In this document: piece by piece, positions 32,579-41,516 of the stretch
Position numbering within the stretch: position 1 is the stretch's first letter
How the letters are laid out: each line of letters opens with the position of its first letter
The notes under the pieces: model-generated
The model's input: only the letters and a program-made list of their open reading frames with translations
What the model was told of the DNA's origin: nothing
Databases searched by the model: none
NCBI RefSeq assembly: GCF_003815875.1
Contig: NZ_CP033924.1
Location: forward strand, 2,604,001 to 2,668,000
DNA from: Chryseobacterium lactis
Lineage (GTDB): Bacteria > Bacteroidota > Bacteroidia > Flavobacteriales > Weeksellaceae
Direction: 5' to 3'
Length of the DNA stretch: 64,000 nt
Made by a program: the position numbers and the translations under genes

Positions 32579-33185
32579 ATTGAATATTTTCGGTTTTTAC
32601 CGCATTCTTTTTGACCGATTTTAACAGACTTCTGAAGTTTTTCATAGTCATCATTTCGGTTGTCGGAGTGAAGATGGTTGCCTTTTGATCTTTGTCCACC
32701 GAAACATCTGAATAGGCTTTGAATGAATATATTTTTTTCATGGTTGCAATATCATAAACATCCATCATTGCAAAAGTTTCATTTTTTTTATATTCATATT
32801 GCTGGCCAATTGAATTGTCTAAACTGTTTCTAACTTTTAATGTATAAATATTTACCAGAAAACTAAAATCAGTATTGTTTTTTAACATCTCAAAGTCTTC
32901 AATTTCAGGCTCAAAAGGAATGCTGTTTTGGATTATATTTTCTGCCTTTGCCGTGTTTAGATCAGAAGCTTTACCATTGCTTAGATCCCGAAACACCTGT
33001 AGCGCTTCTTTACTCATCATTTCTCTGTGGTGCGAATCAACACCTGTTTTGATATTGTTAATCAGCCACTTTTTGTCTTTTGAAAAGACTAAAGATTTGC
33101 TGTAGATCCCGTAATCTTTTTTTACAGGATAATAGCACGACTGTAAAGAGATGAATAAAATGAATAAGAAAATATATTTTTTCAT
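32577..33185 (-). CDS. Uncharacterised lipoprotein
   Basis: The frame is open from 33314, but the upstream 43 codons overlap the flavin reductase gene. The ATG at 33185 gives a 202-residue protein with a clear lipobox (MKKYIFLFILFISLQSC, Cys17). No domain is recognised; the pattern of alternating hydrophobic residues suggests a beta-rich protein. It lies 13 bp after the flavin reductase gene and is probably co-transcribed with it. Confidence 0.75.
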   Translation of the reverse strand: MKKYIFLFILFISLQSCYYPVKKDYGIYSKSLVFSKDKKWLINNIKTGVDSHHREMMSKEALQVFRDLSNGKASDLNTAKAENIIQNSIPFEPEIEDFEMLKNNTDFSFLVNIYTLKVRNSLDNSIGQQYEYKKNETFAMMDVYDIATMKKIYSFKAYSDVSVDKDQKATIFTPTTEMMTMKNFRSLLKSVKKNAVKTENIQ

Positions 33186-33198
33186 GGTTACATTTGGA

Positions 33199-34020
33199 TT
33201 ATTTAAGTAAAATATTCCATGCTTCTTCGATTCTGCTTTCCAGAAGTAATTTCTGGGCATTCTGATGGACGATTTCATCTGAATGATATTCTCCTGAAGG
33301 TAATATCTCAACATTTGCCAACATTCCTAAATCATTACCTGTAAAGGTTTTGCTGTATTTAATAGCATCCGGTAACAGATCAAAACCAATTCCTTTCGTT
33401 ACCAAAGGTTTCGGAACTTCAAAAAGACTGTTTTCATTGCTCCTGGAATACCAGTTGCCTCCTAAACGTGCTACCATATCCAATTTTTTCTGATCCAGGT
33501 TTCCCGCTTCATTCAGGTATTCTTCTCTGATATGAATTTTCTGAACCTCACAAATGACCAGATTTCCTGCACCTCCCTGATCTCCCAAGGATTTTACTTC
33601 TAAAACTTTACATTCGAAGTTAACCGGGCATTCTTCAATCAGTTTCGGTTTCACCAGATCAGCGTCTTTCATCGTAAGGCCGGATTTGATAAACTCATTC
33701 ACTCCGGTTTCGTATTCCGTAGACGCTAACGAAATTTGCTGTACAATAGGAAAATTGACAGTTCCAATAACCACTTCAGGAACTTCGTGAACATTTTCCA
33801 GGGTGTGTTTTGTCGTGTTGTCACGGACTCTCCTTGATGGTGAAAATATCAAAATCGGAGGAACCGTACTAAACATATTAAAAAAGCTGAACGGAGATAA
33901 ATTAATAGTTCCGTTTTTATCCACCGTAGAAGCCAAAGCGATCGGGCGTGGCGAAACAGCAGTCTGCATGATCATTTGTAATTGTACGGAAGTTATTTCG
34001 GAAGGAATTACTGTTTTCAT
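33199..34020 (-). CDS. Flavin reductase family protein
   Basis: The 273-residue protein has the FMN-binding split-barrel of flavin reductase-like enzymes: VSPRPIALASTVDKNGTINLSPFSFFNMFS, PPILIFSP, RDTxxH-like region RDNTTKHTLEN, and YETGVNEF. These bind FMN and may reduce flavin with NAD(P)H for a monooxygenase, or act directly. Its place directly downstream of the fumarylacetoacetase gene, same strand, suggests co-occurrence with aromatic amino-acid breakdown, but no monooxygenase partner is nearby. Confidence 0.85.
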   Translation of the reverse strand: MKTVIPSEITSVQLQMIMQTAVSPRPIALASTVDKNGTINLSPFSFFNMFSTVPPILIFSPSRRVRDNTTKHTLENVHEVPEVVIGTVNFPIVQQISLASTEYETGVNEFIKSGLTMKDADLVKPKLIEECPVNFECKVLEVKSLGDQGGAGNLVICEVQKIHIREEYLNEAGNLDQKKLDMVARLGGNWYSRSNENSLFEVPKPLVTKGIGFDLLPDAIKYSKTFTGNDLGMLANVEILPSGEYHSDEIVHQNAQKLLLESRIEEAWNILLK

Positions 34021-34072
34021 ATTGTTATTTAACCACTTAATTAAACTAAGTATTCAAATTATGTTAAAAAAT

Positions 34073-34162
34073 ATGCTTCGGCTACGCTCAGCATGACACT
34101 TCTAATACCAACTGTTTTGCAGTATATTTTCAGTGATGTCATGCTGAGCGAAGTCGAAGCAT
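34073..34162. repeat. Long imperfect inverted repeat (26-nt arms)
   Basis: Arms 34073-34098 and 34137-34162 match in all but two positions and share the block CGCTCAGCATGACA, around a 38-nt loop. It lies between the fahA stop and the flavin reductase start. Its outer end has a T-run on the minus strand, so it may double as fahA terminator. The arm sequence resembles a dispersed repeat I associate with Bacteroidota intergenic DNA. Confidence 0.75.
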
Positions 34163-34182
34163 CTAACGGTTAATTTTTTATA

Positions 34183-35430
34183 TTAAAGTGTAGGAATAAT
34201 TTTACCGGAAACTTCACCGAAACCAACTCTCACACCATCCTTTTCAGCCCAGGCTTTCATCGTAACGGTGTCGTTATCTTCAATGAATTTTCTTTCTTCG
34301 CCATTGCTTAGTGATAAAGGATTTTGTCCTCTCCATGTTAATTCAAGCATAGAACCGAAAGATTTTGGATTGCTTCCTGAAATTGTTCCGCTGGCGTACA
34401 TATCACCCACTTCTACATTACATCCGTTTACTGTATGGTGAGCCAGTTGCTGGGTCATATTCCAGTACATGTGCTTGTAGTTGCTTTCAGAGATCAGGTT
34501 TTGGTCTCCGTTTTCAGGCTGGATATATACTTCAAGGTTGATATCGTAATTTTTATCTCCTTCAAATTTCAGATAATCTAAAACTTCAGGATCCTGTGTA
34601 GGAGAAGCAGTTTTGAATGGCTCAAGTGCTTCAAGGGTAACAACCCATGGCGAAATAGATGAACCAAAATTCTTAGCAAGGAATGGTCCTAGCGGAACAT
34701 ATTCCCATGATTGGATATCTCTTGCAGACCAGTCATTGAAAACGACCATTCCGAAAATGGAATCTTCAGCATCTTTTGTAGAAATGCTTTCGCCCATCTC
34801 GGTATTTTTGTTGATGATGAAAGCCATTTCCAGTTCGAAATCCAATTGTTGGCAAGGTCCGAATACCGGTTTATCTGCATCGGCAGGTTTCATCTGACCT
34901 TTCGGACGGTTAATTTCGGTTCCAGAAACAACGATAGACGAAGCTCTTCCGTGGTATCCTACCGGTAAGTGCTTCCAGTTCGGTAACAAAGCATTAGCGG
35001 GATCACGGAACATTTTTCCAACGTTGGTTGCATGTTCGATGCTGCTGTAGAAATCCGTATAATTCGGGATGTGAACAGGCATCATCATTTTTACTTTATC
35101 CAGATCGTAAAAAGCTTCTTCGATCGTTTTCTGATCTTTAGACAACGTTGAATCTTCCTGCAATAAAGCCTGAATTTTTGTACGAATAGCATTGGTAACC
35201 GGTTTACCCAGTTCAATGAATTCGTTGATGGTATACGCTTCAAAAACATTGTCGTCTAATCCTTCAATATCTTCAAAATAGCCAAGATCATACAAGGTGG
35301 CAAGATCAATAACCTGATCGCCGATTCTTGTACAGCATCCGATATATTCTTTGTTAAAAACTGCAACTCCGAAAGGAATATTGTGTATAGAAAAATCCGA
35401 ATTTGAGGAATAGTCTACAAATGATTTCAT
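34183..35430 (-). CDS. fahA: Fumarylacetoacetase
   Basis: The 415-residue enzyme matches eukaryotic-type FAH: an N-terminal SH3-like domain (residues 1-120) and the catalytic FAH domain. It has YTDFYSSIEHATNVG, YHGRASSIVVSG, the metal-site segment LDFELEMAFII and VFNDWSARDIQ. It hydrolyses fumarylacetoacetate to fumarate and acetoacetate, the last step of tyrosine degradation. hppD (36029-37159) and hmgA (41517-42668) lie upstream on the same strand, completing all but the maleylacetoacetate isomerase step. Confidence 0.95.
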   Translation of the reverse strand: MKSFVDYSSNSDFSIHNIPFGVAVFNKEYIGCCTRIGDQVIDLATLYDLGYFEDIEGLDDNVFEAYTINEFIELGKPVTNAIRTKIQALLQEDSTLSKDQKTIEEAFYDLDKVKMMMPVHIPNYTDFYSSIEHATNVGKMFRDPANALLPNWKHLPVGYHGRASSIVVSGTEINRPKGQMKPADADKPVFGPCQQLDFELEMAFIINKNTEMGESISTKDAEDSIFGMVVFNDWSARDIQSWEYVPLGPFLAKNFGSSISPWVVTLEALEPFKTASPTQDPEVLDYLKFEGDKNYDINLEVYIQPENGDQNLISESNYKHMYWNMTQQLAHHTVNGCNVEVGDMYASGTISGSNPKSFGSMLELTWRGQNPLSLSNGEERKFIEDNDTVTMKAWAEKDGVRVGFGEVSGKIIPTL

Positions 35431-35488
35431 AAGTTTAGATTTTAGTTAGATGAAAATATCATCCCGAGAAGTCAATTCCTCAAGATGT

Positions 35489-35956
35489 TTATTTTGCCTT
35501 TTTGGGTTTTGAATAAGATTGCTCATCAATCCATCTGTCTTTGGTATTGACATCAATAAGGTAAAGGATATTGTCCTGCTGGGTCAACAATAAAGTTTTA
35601 GTAACAGGTAGGGGAACTTTCTTACCTTCAAGCATATCTGCTCTTAAAGAAACAATATTCTTTTTCCTGATAATATCTCCGGTAAATACATTCGAACTGC
35701 TTTCTCCGGTTGCTTTATCATCAAAAACTTCCACGTAGGTGGCATTGTTTCCTTTAATGATAATGAAATCCCTTTCCGTATGATCTGCCTCATCCTTAAT
35801 GAAAACAAACTTTTTGTTATCAATATTTACATTTTCAAGATGTTGATTGATGCCTTTTCTCGCTTCAAGTCTGTCTAGAATTGCATTCAATGATCCATAT
35901 TGTGCTTTTACGCCTAAGGTACCAAAGAATAGAATTCCAATCAAAAATTTTTTCAT
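35489..35956 (-). CDS. Uncharacterised exported protein in the tyrosine cluster
   Basis: The ATG at 35956 gives a 155-residue protein with signal peptide MKKFLIGILFFGTLGVKAQ; an upstream in-frame start adds 16 unlikely residues. No known domain is seen. It sits between hppD and fahA on the same strand (58 bp before fahA), so it may be part of that transcript, though nothing in it suggests an enzyme. Confidence 0.7.
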   Translation of the reverse strand: MKKFLIGILFFGTLGVKAQYGSLNAILDRLEARKGINQHLENVNIDNKKFVFIKDEADHTERDFIIIKGNNATYVEVFDDKATGESSSNVFTGDIIRKKNIVSLRADMLEGKKVPLPVTKTLLLTQQDNILYLIDVNTKDRWIDEQSYSKPKKAK

Positions 35957-36028
35957 ATGCTGTGTTTTATAAAAAAGTTTTGTCAAGACTTTGCATCCTG
36001 ACAAAACTTACTATTTTTAAATGTAAAA

Positions 36029-37159
36029 TTAAAGATTACCTCTTCTTTCCTGTTCTCTTTCCAGTGCTTCGAATAAAGCTTTGAAGTTTCCGGCACCGAA
36101 ACTCTGTGCGCCGTGTCTTTCAATAATTTCGAAGAATAGAGTAGGGCGGTCTTCTACAGGCTTGGTAAAGATCTGCAAAAGATATCCTTCTTCATCATGA
36201 TCAATAAGTATACCTAAGTCCTGTAATTTTTTTAGATCTTCATCGATATGCCCCACTCTTTCAGGAACCATATCATAGTAAGCCTCTGGTGGAGCGGAAA
36301 GAAACTCTACACCACGTTTTTTTAATTCGGTTACGGTGTGGATAATATCTCTTGTTGCTACCGCAATATGTTGTACCCCTTCGCCTTCATAGAAATCAAG
36401 ATATTCTTCTACCTGAGATTTCTTTTTGCCTTCTGCCGGCTCATTGATAGGAAATTTTGCATATCCGTTTCCGTTTGACATTACTTTAGACATCAATGCT
36501 GAATATTCTGTGTTGATCTGCTTGTCATCAAAAGAAAGGATGTTTACAAATCCCATTACTTTCTCGTACCATTCTACTGTTGGGATCATTCTGTTCCAGT
36601 CTACATTACCTACGCAGTGGTCTACATACAATAAACCGGTTTCTTCAGGTTTGTAATTACTTTCCCATTTCTCATATCCAGGCATGAAAGGTCCGTTATA
36701 ATTCTTCCTTTCCACAAACATGTGAATGGTTTCTCCGTATGTATAGATTCCGGACATTCTTACTTCACCATGCTCGTCAGTAAGAGTTACAGGCTCCAAA
36801 TAAGGTTTTCCACCTCTTTGAGTCGTTTCTTCGAAAGCTTTGTAAGCATCATCTACCCATAGTGCCAAAACTTTTACTCCGTCACCATGTTTTTTTACGT
36901 GTTCGTTGATAGGAGAATCAGAATTAAGTCCTGTTGTTAGTACCAATCTGATTTTTCCCTGTTGAAGCACATAAGATGCACGGTCTCTTACTCCTGTTTC
37001 AGGACCAGCATATGCTACAGACTGAAAACCGAAAGCGGTTTTATAGTAATGGGCAGCCTGTTTTGCATTTCCTACATAAAACTCAATATAATCTGTACCG
37101 TTAATCGGTAAAAAATTCTCTGCTTGAGCAATTTTTTCGGCAAATGTAAGTGTTGACAT
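36029..37159 (-). CDS. hppD: 4-hydroxyphenylpyruvate dioxygenase
   Basis: The 376-residue VOC-fold enzyme has the iron ligands H181 (YVDHCVGN), H264 (GVQHIAVA) and E344 (LFFEIIER). It converts 4-hydroxyphenylpyruvate to homogentisate with O2 in the cytoplasm, the committing step of tyrosine catabolism. Its product is the substrate of the hmgA gene encoded 4.4 kb upstream on the same strand. Length and C-terminal gating helix (FKALFEALEREQ) are normal. Confidence 0.96.
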   Translation of the reverse strand: MSTLTFAEKIAQAENFLPINGTDYIEFYVGNAKQAAHYYKTAFGFQSVAYAGPETGVRDRASYVLQQGKIRLVLTTGLNSDSPINEHVKKHGDGVKVLALWVDDAYKAFEETTQRGGKPYLEPVTLTDEHGEVRMSGIYTYGETIHMFVERKNYNGPFMPGYEKWESNYKPEETGLLYVDHCVGNVDWNRMIPTVEWYEKVMGFVNILSFDDKQINTEYSALMSKVMSNGNGYAKFPINEPAEGKKKSQVEEYLDFYEGEGVQHIAVATRDIIHTVTELKKRGVEFLSAPPEAYYDMVPERVGHIDEDLKKLQDLGILIDHDEEGYLLQIFTKPVEDRPTLFFEIIERHGAQSFGAGNFKALFEALEREQERRGNL

Positions 37160-37362
37160 ATTTTCTCTTTTACTTTTATTTTATTGGTATGCAAATTACA
37201 AAAATCTTAGATATAGCGAAAGTATTCATGGAATTTCCTTGAATATATTTAACATAAAGTTAAAGAAGTGTTCACTTAAGTATATTTAAGTTTCTTACGT
37301 TTGAAATAGGGTGCCTACATTTGTAATACAAAAGACAAGTGAAAAAAAATGTTTTCGAACAT

Positions 37363-37391
37363 GAAAGCCGCAGAGATGATCTGCGGCTTTC
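37363..37391. terminator. Hairpin with 12-bp perfect stem
   Basis: Arms 37363-37374 and 37380-37391 (AAAGCCGCAGA / TCTGCGGCTTT) lie 5 bp past the stop of the minus-strand gene at 37397. No strong T-run follows on either strand, so termination efficiency is uncertain. A TACATTTG -7-like box at 37316-37323 on the plus strand could make a short transcript ending here. Confidence 0.5.
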
Positions 37392-37396
37392 TTATG

Positions 37397-38188
37397 TTAA
37401 ACGGATTCAATCATTTTATTTAATCTTCCGGCATCGGGATTATAATTATCCCATATTTTCCAGGTATTATCAATTTTCTTAAAGAAATAAATCTGGGTAC
37501 TCAGTTGATTGACAAAATGTTCCTCACCGGTTTCACCTACTTTGAATAACAGATTCCAGAATTCCTGAGACTCCAGAATTTTTTTATCCGGTTCATCAGT
37601 AACGATATGAATATCAAAAACTTCATAGTTCGAACGGTTGTTTTTGGTGACCAGTTGAAATTCTTTTTCACACAATTCTTTACTGAACTGTGAAACTCTT
37701 TCTAAAAAAGGTGAATCATCGAATACCAGATCTTTGAAAAGTACGGTATTATGGTTGGGAAACTGTCTGCAGAATTCAAAAGCTGTAGCACAGTAATTAT
37801 ACACTAATTGAGTCAGAAATGACTGATCATCTGTCTCTTGTATGTTGTTTTTTTGATGTCTGACAAAAAGAATATAGTCATTGAGGTCTTTGTATCCCAG
37901 GAAGATACAGATTTTGTCCAATGTTTTTAAAAACCTCAGATCACTGTGGGTTTTATCCTGATAGTCATTTTCAAAAAATCGTTGCAGGGTGACATGCGAA
38001 ATAGTAGTTCCTATTTCGAATTTTTTTCCTCCTTTTAATTCCTCTGCTTCAGATAGTTCTTCTTTAATAATTTCGGAAAGAATAATATAATGGCTTCTCT
38101 TCCATTCATTCACATTCCCCAAAACAGAATTCCTTACTTTAGAATGCTTTACAACTTCTTCTCGTATCGAATTATATATAGTCTTCAA
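37397..38188 (-). CDS. Uncharacterised protein with predicted N-terminal DNA-binding-like region
   Basis: The 263-residue cytosolic protein begins MKTIYNSIREEVVKHSKVRN and contains GTTISHVTLQRFFENDYQDKTHSDLRFLKTLDKICIFLGYKDL, here noted only as residues 60-103. This part recurs in many Chryseobacterium proteins and looks helix-turn-helix-like. The C-terminal 110 residues resemble the SnoaL/NTF2-like end pattern (FFKKIDNTWKIWDNY), but I am not sure. No family name is known to me. It lies between hppD and the CoA-transferase gene, same strand, with its own gap on each side. Confidence 0.65.
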   Translation of the reverse strand: MKTIYNSIREEVVKHSKVRNSVLGNVNEWKRSHYIILSEIIKEELSEAEELKGGKKFEIGTTISHVTLQRFFENDYQDKTHSDLRFLKTLDKICIFLGYKDLNDYILFVRHQKNNIQETDDQSFLTQLVYNYCATAFEFCRQFPNHNTVLFKDLVFDDSPFLERVSQFSKELCEKEFQLVTKNNRSNYEVFDIHIVTDEPDKKILESQEFWNLLFKVGETGEEHFVNQLSTQIYFFKKIDNTWKIWDNYNPDAGRLNKMIESV

Positions 38189-38325
38189 TTTCCTTGTTTT
38201 AGAAAGAGTTTTATCAAAAATACTGCCAAAAAGTTAAGGCTTTTTTATGAATTATTTGTTTGGTTTGAAAAATTGGTTTAAATTTTAAGAGAAAATAGTT
38301 GTTAAAATATGTTATTGTTTGATAA

Positions 38326-39600
38326 TCAGTGTTTAAACCTTTCGAAGGCTGCTCTTTCCAGCATTTCTCTGTCATCAGGATGGGCAATGCTGATCAGTTC
38401 CTGTGCCCGCTGACGGAGATTTTTTCCATACAGATAAGCAGTCCCGTATTCTGTAATGACGTAGTGGATGTGACCTCTTGTTGTAACAACACCTGCTCCC
38501 TGTTTCAGGTAGGGAACAATTCGTGAAATCCCTTTTTTAGTCCTTGCAGTAATGGCAATGATAGGCTTTCCGTCATCACTTAATGCTGCACCACGCATAA
38601 AGTCCATCTGGCCACCGATGCCACTATATTGCAGTGTTCCGATGGAGTCTGCACAGACTTGTCCTGTAAGGTCTATTTCAATGGCTGAATTAATGGCTAC
38701 CATTTTCTTATTTCTCATGATATTGATCGGGAAATTGACTTCACTTACATCCCTGAAGGCAAAAACAGTATTGTCATCCACATAATCATAGAGCTTCCTG
38801 GTTCCAAAACAGAAGCTTGTGATGGTTTTATTATCATTATACCCTTTATACTTGTTATTGATAACATCATTCTGAATCAGATCAATAACGCCGTCACTCA
38901 GCATCTCTGTATGAATTCCCAGATCTTTGTGATTGGTTAAACATTTTAAAACAGCATCGGGAATAGTACCGATTCCCATCTGAAGGGTAGATCTGTCTTC
39001 AATAAGTTCAGCGACATTTTTTCCCACAAGCATTTCTTCTTCACCTACTTTTGAGCCGTAATCCACCGTAGGAAGTTCTTCTTCGTGCCAGACCAGTTTG
39101 TTAATTCTGCTGATGTGAATCATTCCGTCTCCATGGGTTCTCGGCATTCTCGGATTAACAATTGCAACAATGATTTTCGCTGTATCTACTGCTGCTCTTG
39201 CGATGTCGACAGAAGTTCCCAATGTACAAAAACCATGTCTGTCCGGTGGAGAAACTGTTATCAATGCTACATCCAATGGCAGAATGCCTTTCCTGAACAA
39301 GATCGGAATTTCACTTAAAAATACAGGAACAAAATCACCTCTGTCGGAGTTTACCGCATCCCGTACCGGTGTTGATACAAATAGTGAATTAATAAAGAAA
39401 TTATCTTTATATTCCGGCTTTGCAATTTCTATATTTCCCTGTTGGGTAATGGAAACCATTTCAACATTTTCGAGCCGGTGAGATTGCCTTGCCAGCTCAT
39501 CAATCAGATAATTGGGCGTACAGGCGCTTCCATGAAAAAATACGCGGTTACCGCTTTTTATTGTATATATTGCTTCTTCTGCGCTGATGTAATTATGCAT
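38326..39600 (-). CDS. Acetyl-CoA hydrolase/transferase family protein (4-hydroxybutyrate-CoA-transferase-like)
   Basis: The 424-residue protein has both halves of a class I-type CoA-transferase: an N-terminal half with GSACTPNYLIDELARQ and a C-terminal half with the catalytic Glu in INSAIEIDLTGQV. The CoA-site signature GIGGQMDFMRGA and a KQGAGVVTTRGHIHYV segment follow. Family members move CoA between acetyl-CoA and other acids. Lying between hppD and hmgA, it could activate acetoacetate or another acid from the pathway, but the substrate is inferred only from context. A -7 box TATCTTTG (minus strand, 39676-39683) lies upstream. Confidence 0.88.
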   Translation of the reverse strand: MHNYISAEEAIYTIKSGNRVFFHGSACTPNYLIDELARQSHRLENVEMVSITQQGNIEIAKPEYKDNFFINSLFVSTPVRDAVNSDRGDFVPVFLSEIPILFRKGILPLDVALITVSPPDRHGFCTLGTSVDIARAAVDTAKIIVAIVNPRMPRTHGDGMIHISRINKLVWHEEELPTVDYGSKVGEEEMLVGKNVAELIEDRSTLQMGIGTIPDAVLKCLTNHKDLGIHTEMLSDGVIDLIQNDVINNKYKGYNDNKTITSFCFGTRKLYDYVDDNTVFAFRDVSEVNFPINIMRNKKMVAINSAIEIDLTGQVCADSIGTLQYSGIGGQMDFMRGAALSDDGKPIIAITARTKKGISRIVPYLKQGAGVVTTRGHIHYVITEYGTAYLYGKNLRQRAQELISIAHPDDREMLERAAFERFKH

Positions 39601-39772
39601 ATTTTATTGTTTTTTAATAATATTCATGACTGAGGTTCATATTATTTTTTAGTGTATAAAATACCTGTCTTCTTTCAAAGATAGCCTTTATTATTCTTAT
39701 TTATTGTAAATATTTTATAGAAATCAGGAGACTTTTATCATATTTGTTACTTAAATAAATCCGTAAAAAAGA

Positions 39773-39801
39773 AAGGATCAAATGCATAACATCTGATCCT
39801 T
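39773..39801 (-). terminator. Terminator of the 503-residue CoA-transferase gene
   Basis: AAGGATCA / TGATCCTT stem (39773-39780, 39794-39801), followed on the minus strand by a T-rich stretch. Confidence 0.65.
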
Positions 39802-39822
39802 TTATATGTGATTGTAAAATTC

Positions 39823-41334
39823 TTAATTCGGAGCCTCGACTGCTGTTGTCTGCTTCATACTTCCTGTTTCAGAAAAACGCAAATGCCAGCTGAATGCTTC
39901 TTCCAGTAAATGCGGTGTGTGCCCGCCTCTTTCACATGCCCGGTCAAAATAAGACTGCAGTTCTTCTCTATAATCCGGGTGAACACAGTTGTCGATGATT
40001 TTCTGAGCTCTTTCTCTAGGTGCTAACCCTCTTAAATCAGCTAATCCTACATCTGTTACCAGAATATCAACATCATGCTCCGTGTGGTCTGTATGAGAAA
40101 CCATTGGAAGGACGTGTGAAATATTATTTCCTTTAGAAGCTGCCTGAGTTACAAAAATACTTAAGTAAGCATTTCTTGCAAAGTCTCCGGAGCCTCCGAT
40201 TCCGTTCATTATTTTTGTTCCTCCGATATGAGTAGAGTTTACATTTCCATAGATATCAAATTCAATAGCGGTATTGATCGCGATAACTCCTAATCTTCTG
40301 ATCAGTCCCGGCGTATTGGAAATATTCTGTGGTCTTAAAACAAATTTTTCTTTGTATTTGGAAAGGTTTCCTAAAACTCTTTCATAACAATCCTTGGAAA
40401 CGGTAATAGACGATGCGGATGCAAAGCTTAATTTACCGGAATCAATCAGATCAAAAGTACTGTCCTGAAGCACTTCAGAAAACATAGTAAGGTCGTAAAA
40501 ATTACTGTCTTTAAAACCTGTAAGAACGGCATTGGCTACTTTCCCGATACCTGCCTGAAGAGGAAGCAATCTGTCGGTAAGACGTCCTAACTGTACTTCA
40601 TTTTCAAAGAAACGGAGAAGATGTTTAGCAATCGCTGTTGTCTTTTCATCCGGTTCCGCAATATCTGCAGGGCTGTCTTTAAGATTGGTAAAGACAATTG
40701 CTTCAATTTTATTGGGATCTACCGGAATACTTTTTCTCCCGATCTTGTTCCATGGAGCAACAATGGGAATCACGTTCCTGTAAGGATAATCTTCGGCCTG
40801 ATAGATATCGTGAATTCCATATACTTCTTCAGGAACTTCAGTATTGATCTCGATGATTACTTTTTTCGCTAATGCGGCAAAGGTCACAGAATTCCCAACA
40901 GAAGTGGTAGGAACAATGCTTCCGTCTCTTTCAATATAAGCAGCTTCAATGACAGCCACATCAATACTCTGAAGATTTTTGGTGTGAAGAAGTTCGGCAC
41001 TTTCGCTTAAATGCTGGTCGATGAAAAGGATTTCACCATTATTGATCTTGTTTCTTAAAATAGGATCTACCTGAAACGGCATCCTTTTCCTGAGTACATT
41101 AGCTTCTGCTAACTTTCCGTCGGTACCGTGCCCCAGTGAAGCTCCGGTCATTAACGTGACCTTAAGGTCTTCTGTTTTTCCTCTTTCTGCAAGGGCCGGC
41201 AAAATTGCTTTGCTGTCACCTGCTTTCGTAAAGCCGCTGGACCCAATGGTCATCCCGTCTTTAATCATTTTCACAGCGTTTTCAGCTGTTGTTACCTTTT
41301 GGCGTAGACTTTCTAATCTGATTCTTTCTAACAT
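39823..41334 (-). CDS. Acetyl-CoA hydrolase/transferase family protein (succinate CoA-transferase-like)
   Basis: The 503-residue protein belongs to the Cat1/AarC group: IKDGMTIGSSGFTKAGDSKAI near the start, the catalytic Glu in INTAIEFDIYGNV, then GGSGDFARNAYLSIF and a C-terminal TDVGLADLRGLAPRERA motif. Members transfer CoA between succinyl-CoA and acetate. With the gene at 38326 it gives two paralogous CoA-transferases next to the homogentisate genes. It would help recycle acetoacetate or acetate carbon, which is inference. A -7 box TAAATTTG is at 41418-41425. Confidence 0.9.
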   Translation of the reverse strand: MLERIRLESLRQKVTTAENAVKMIKDGMTIGSSGFTKAGDSKAILPALAERGKTEDLKVTLMTGASLGHGTDGKLAEANVLRKRMPFQVDPILRNKINNGEILFIDQHLSESAELLHTKNLQSIDVAVIEAAYIERDGSIVPTTSVGNSVTFAALAKKVIIEINTEVPEEVYGIHDIYQAEDYPYRNVIPIVAPWNKIGRKSIPVDPNKIEAIVFTNLKDSPADIAEPDEKTTAIAKHLLRFFENEVQLGRLTDRLLPLQAGIGKVANAVLTGFKDSNFYDLTMFSEVLQDSTFDLIDSGKLSFASASSITVSKDCYERVLGNLSKYKEKFVLRPQNISNTPGLIRRLGVIAINTAIEFDIYGNVNSTHIGGTKIMNGIGGSGDFARNAYLSIFVTQAASKGNNISHVLPMVSHTDHTEHDVDILVTDVGLADLRGLAPRERAQKIIDNCVHPDYREELQSYFDRACERGGHTPHLLEEAFSWHLRFSETGSMKQTTAVEAPN

Positions 41335-41417
41335 GTAATCTTGATTTTGGTTTAAACCACCATTACTTAGGATGCGTTATGAAAAATAATGATGGTTGTA
41401 CTATTAACCATGCCTCA

Positions 41418-41425
41418 CAAATTTA
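41418..41425 (-). promoter_or_regulatory. -7 box upstream of the succinate CoA-transferase-like gene
   Basis: TAAATTTG on the minus strand, 83 nt before the ATG at 41334; no clear -33. Confidence 0.4.
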
Positions 41426-41429
41426 CGAA

Positions 41430-41466
41430 AAAAGACGCTTTAAATAAAGGATTTAAAGCGTCTTTT
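41430..41466. terminator. Strong terminator after hmgA
   Basis: Perfect 16-bp arms (41430-41445, 41451-41466) built on AAGACGCTTTAAA with a 5-nt loop and T-run. It separates hmgA from the CoA-transferase gene, so they are not one operon. Confidence 0.85.
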
Positions 41467-41516
41467 GTATGTATTCAGTAATACTTTTTTAATTAAAAGA
41501 AAGTATTGCTATTGTT

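Noticed and set aside
33186..33314. N-terminal extension of the lipoprotein at 32577
   Set aside because: It overlaps the flavin reductase gene and hides a clean lipoprotein signal that begins at 33185.
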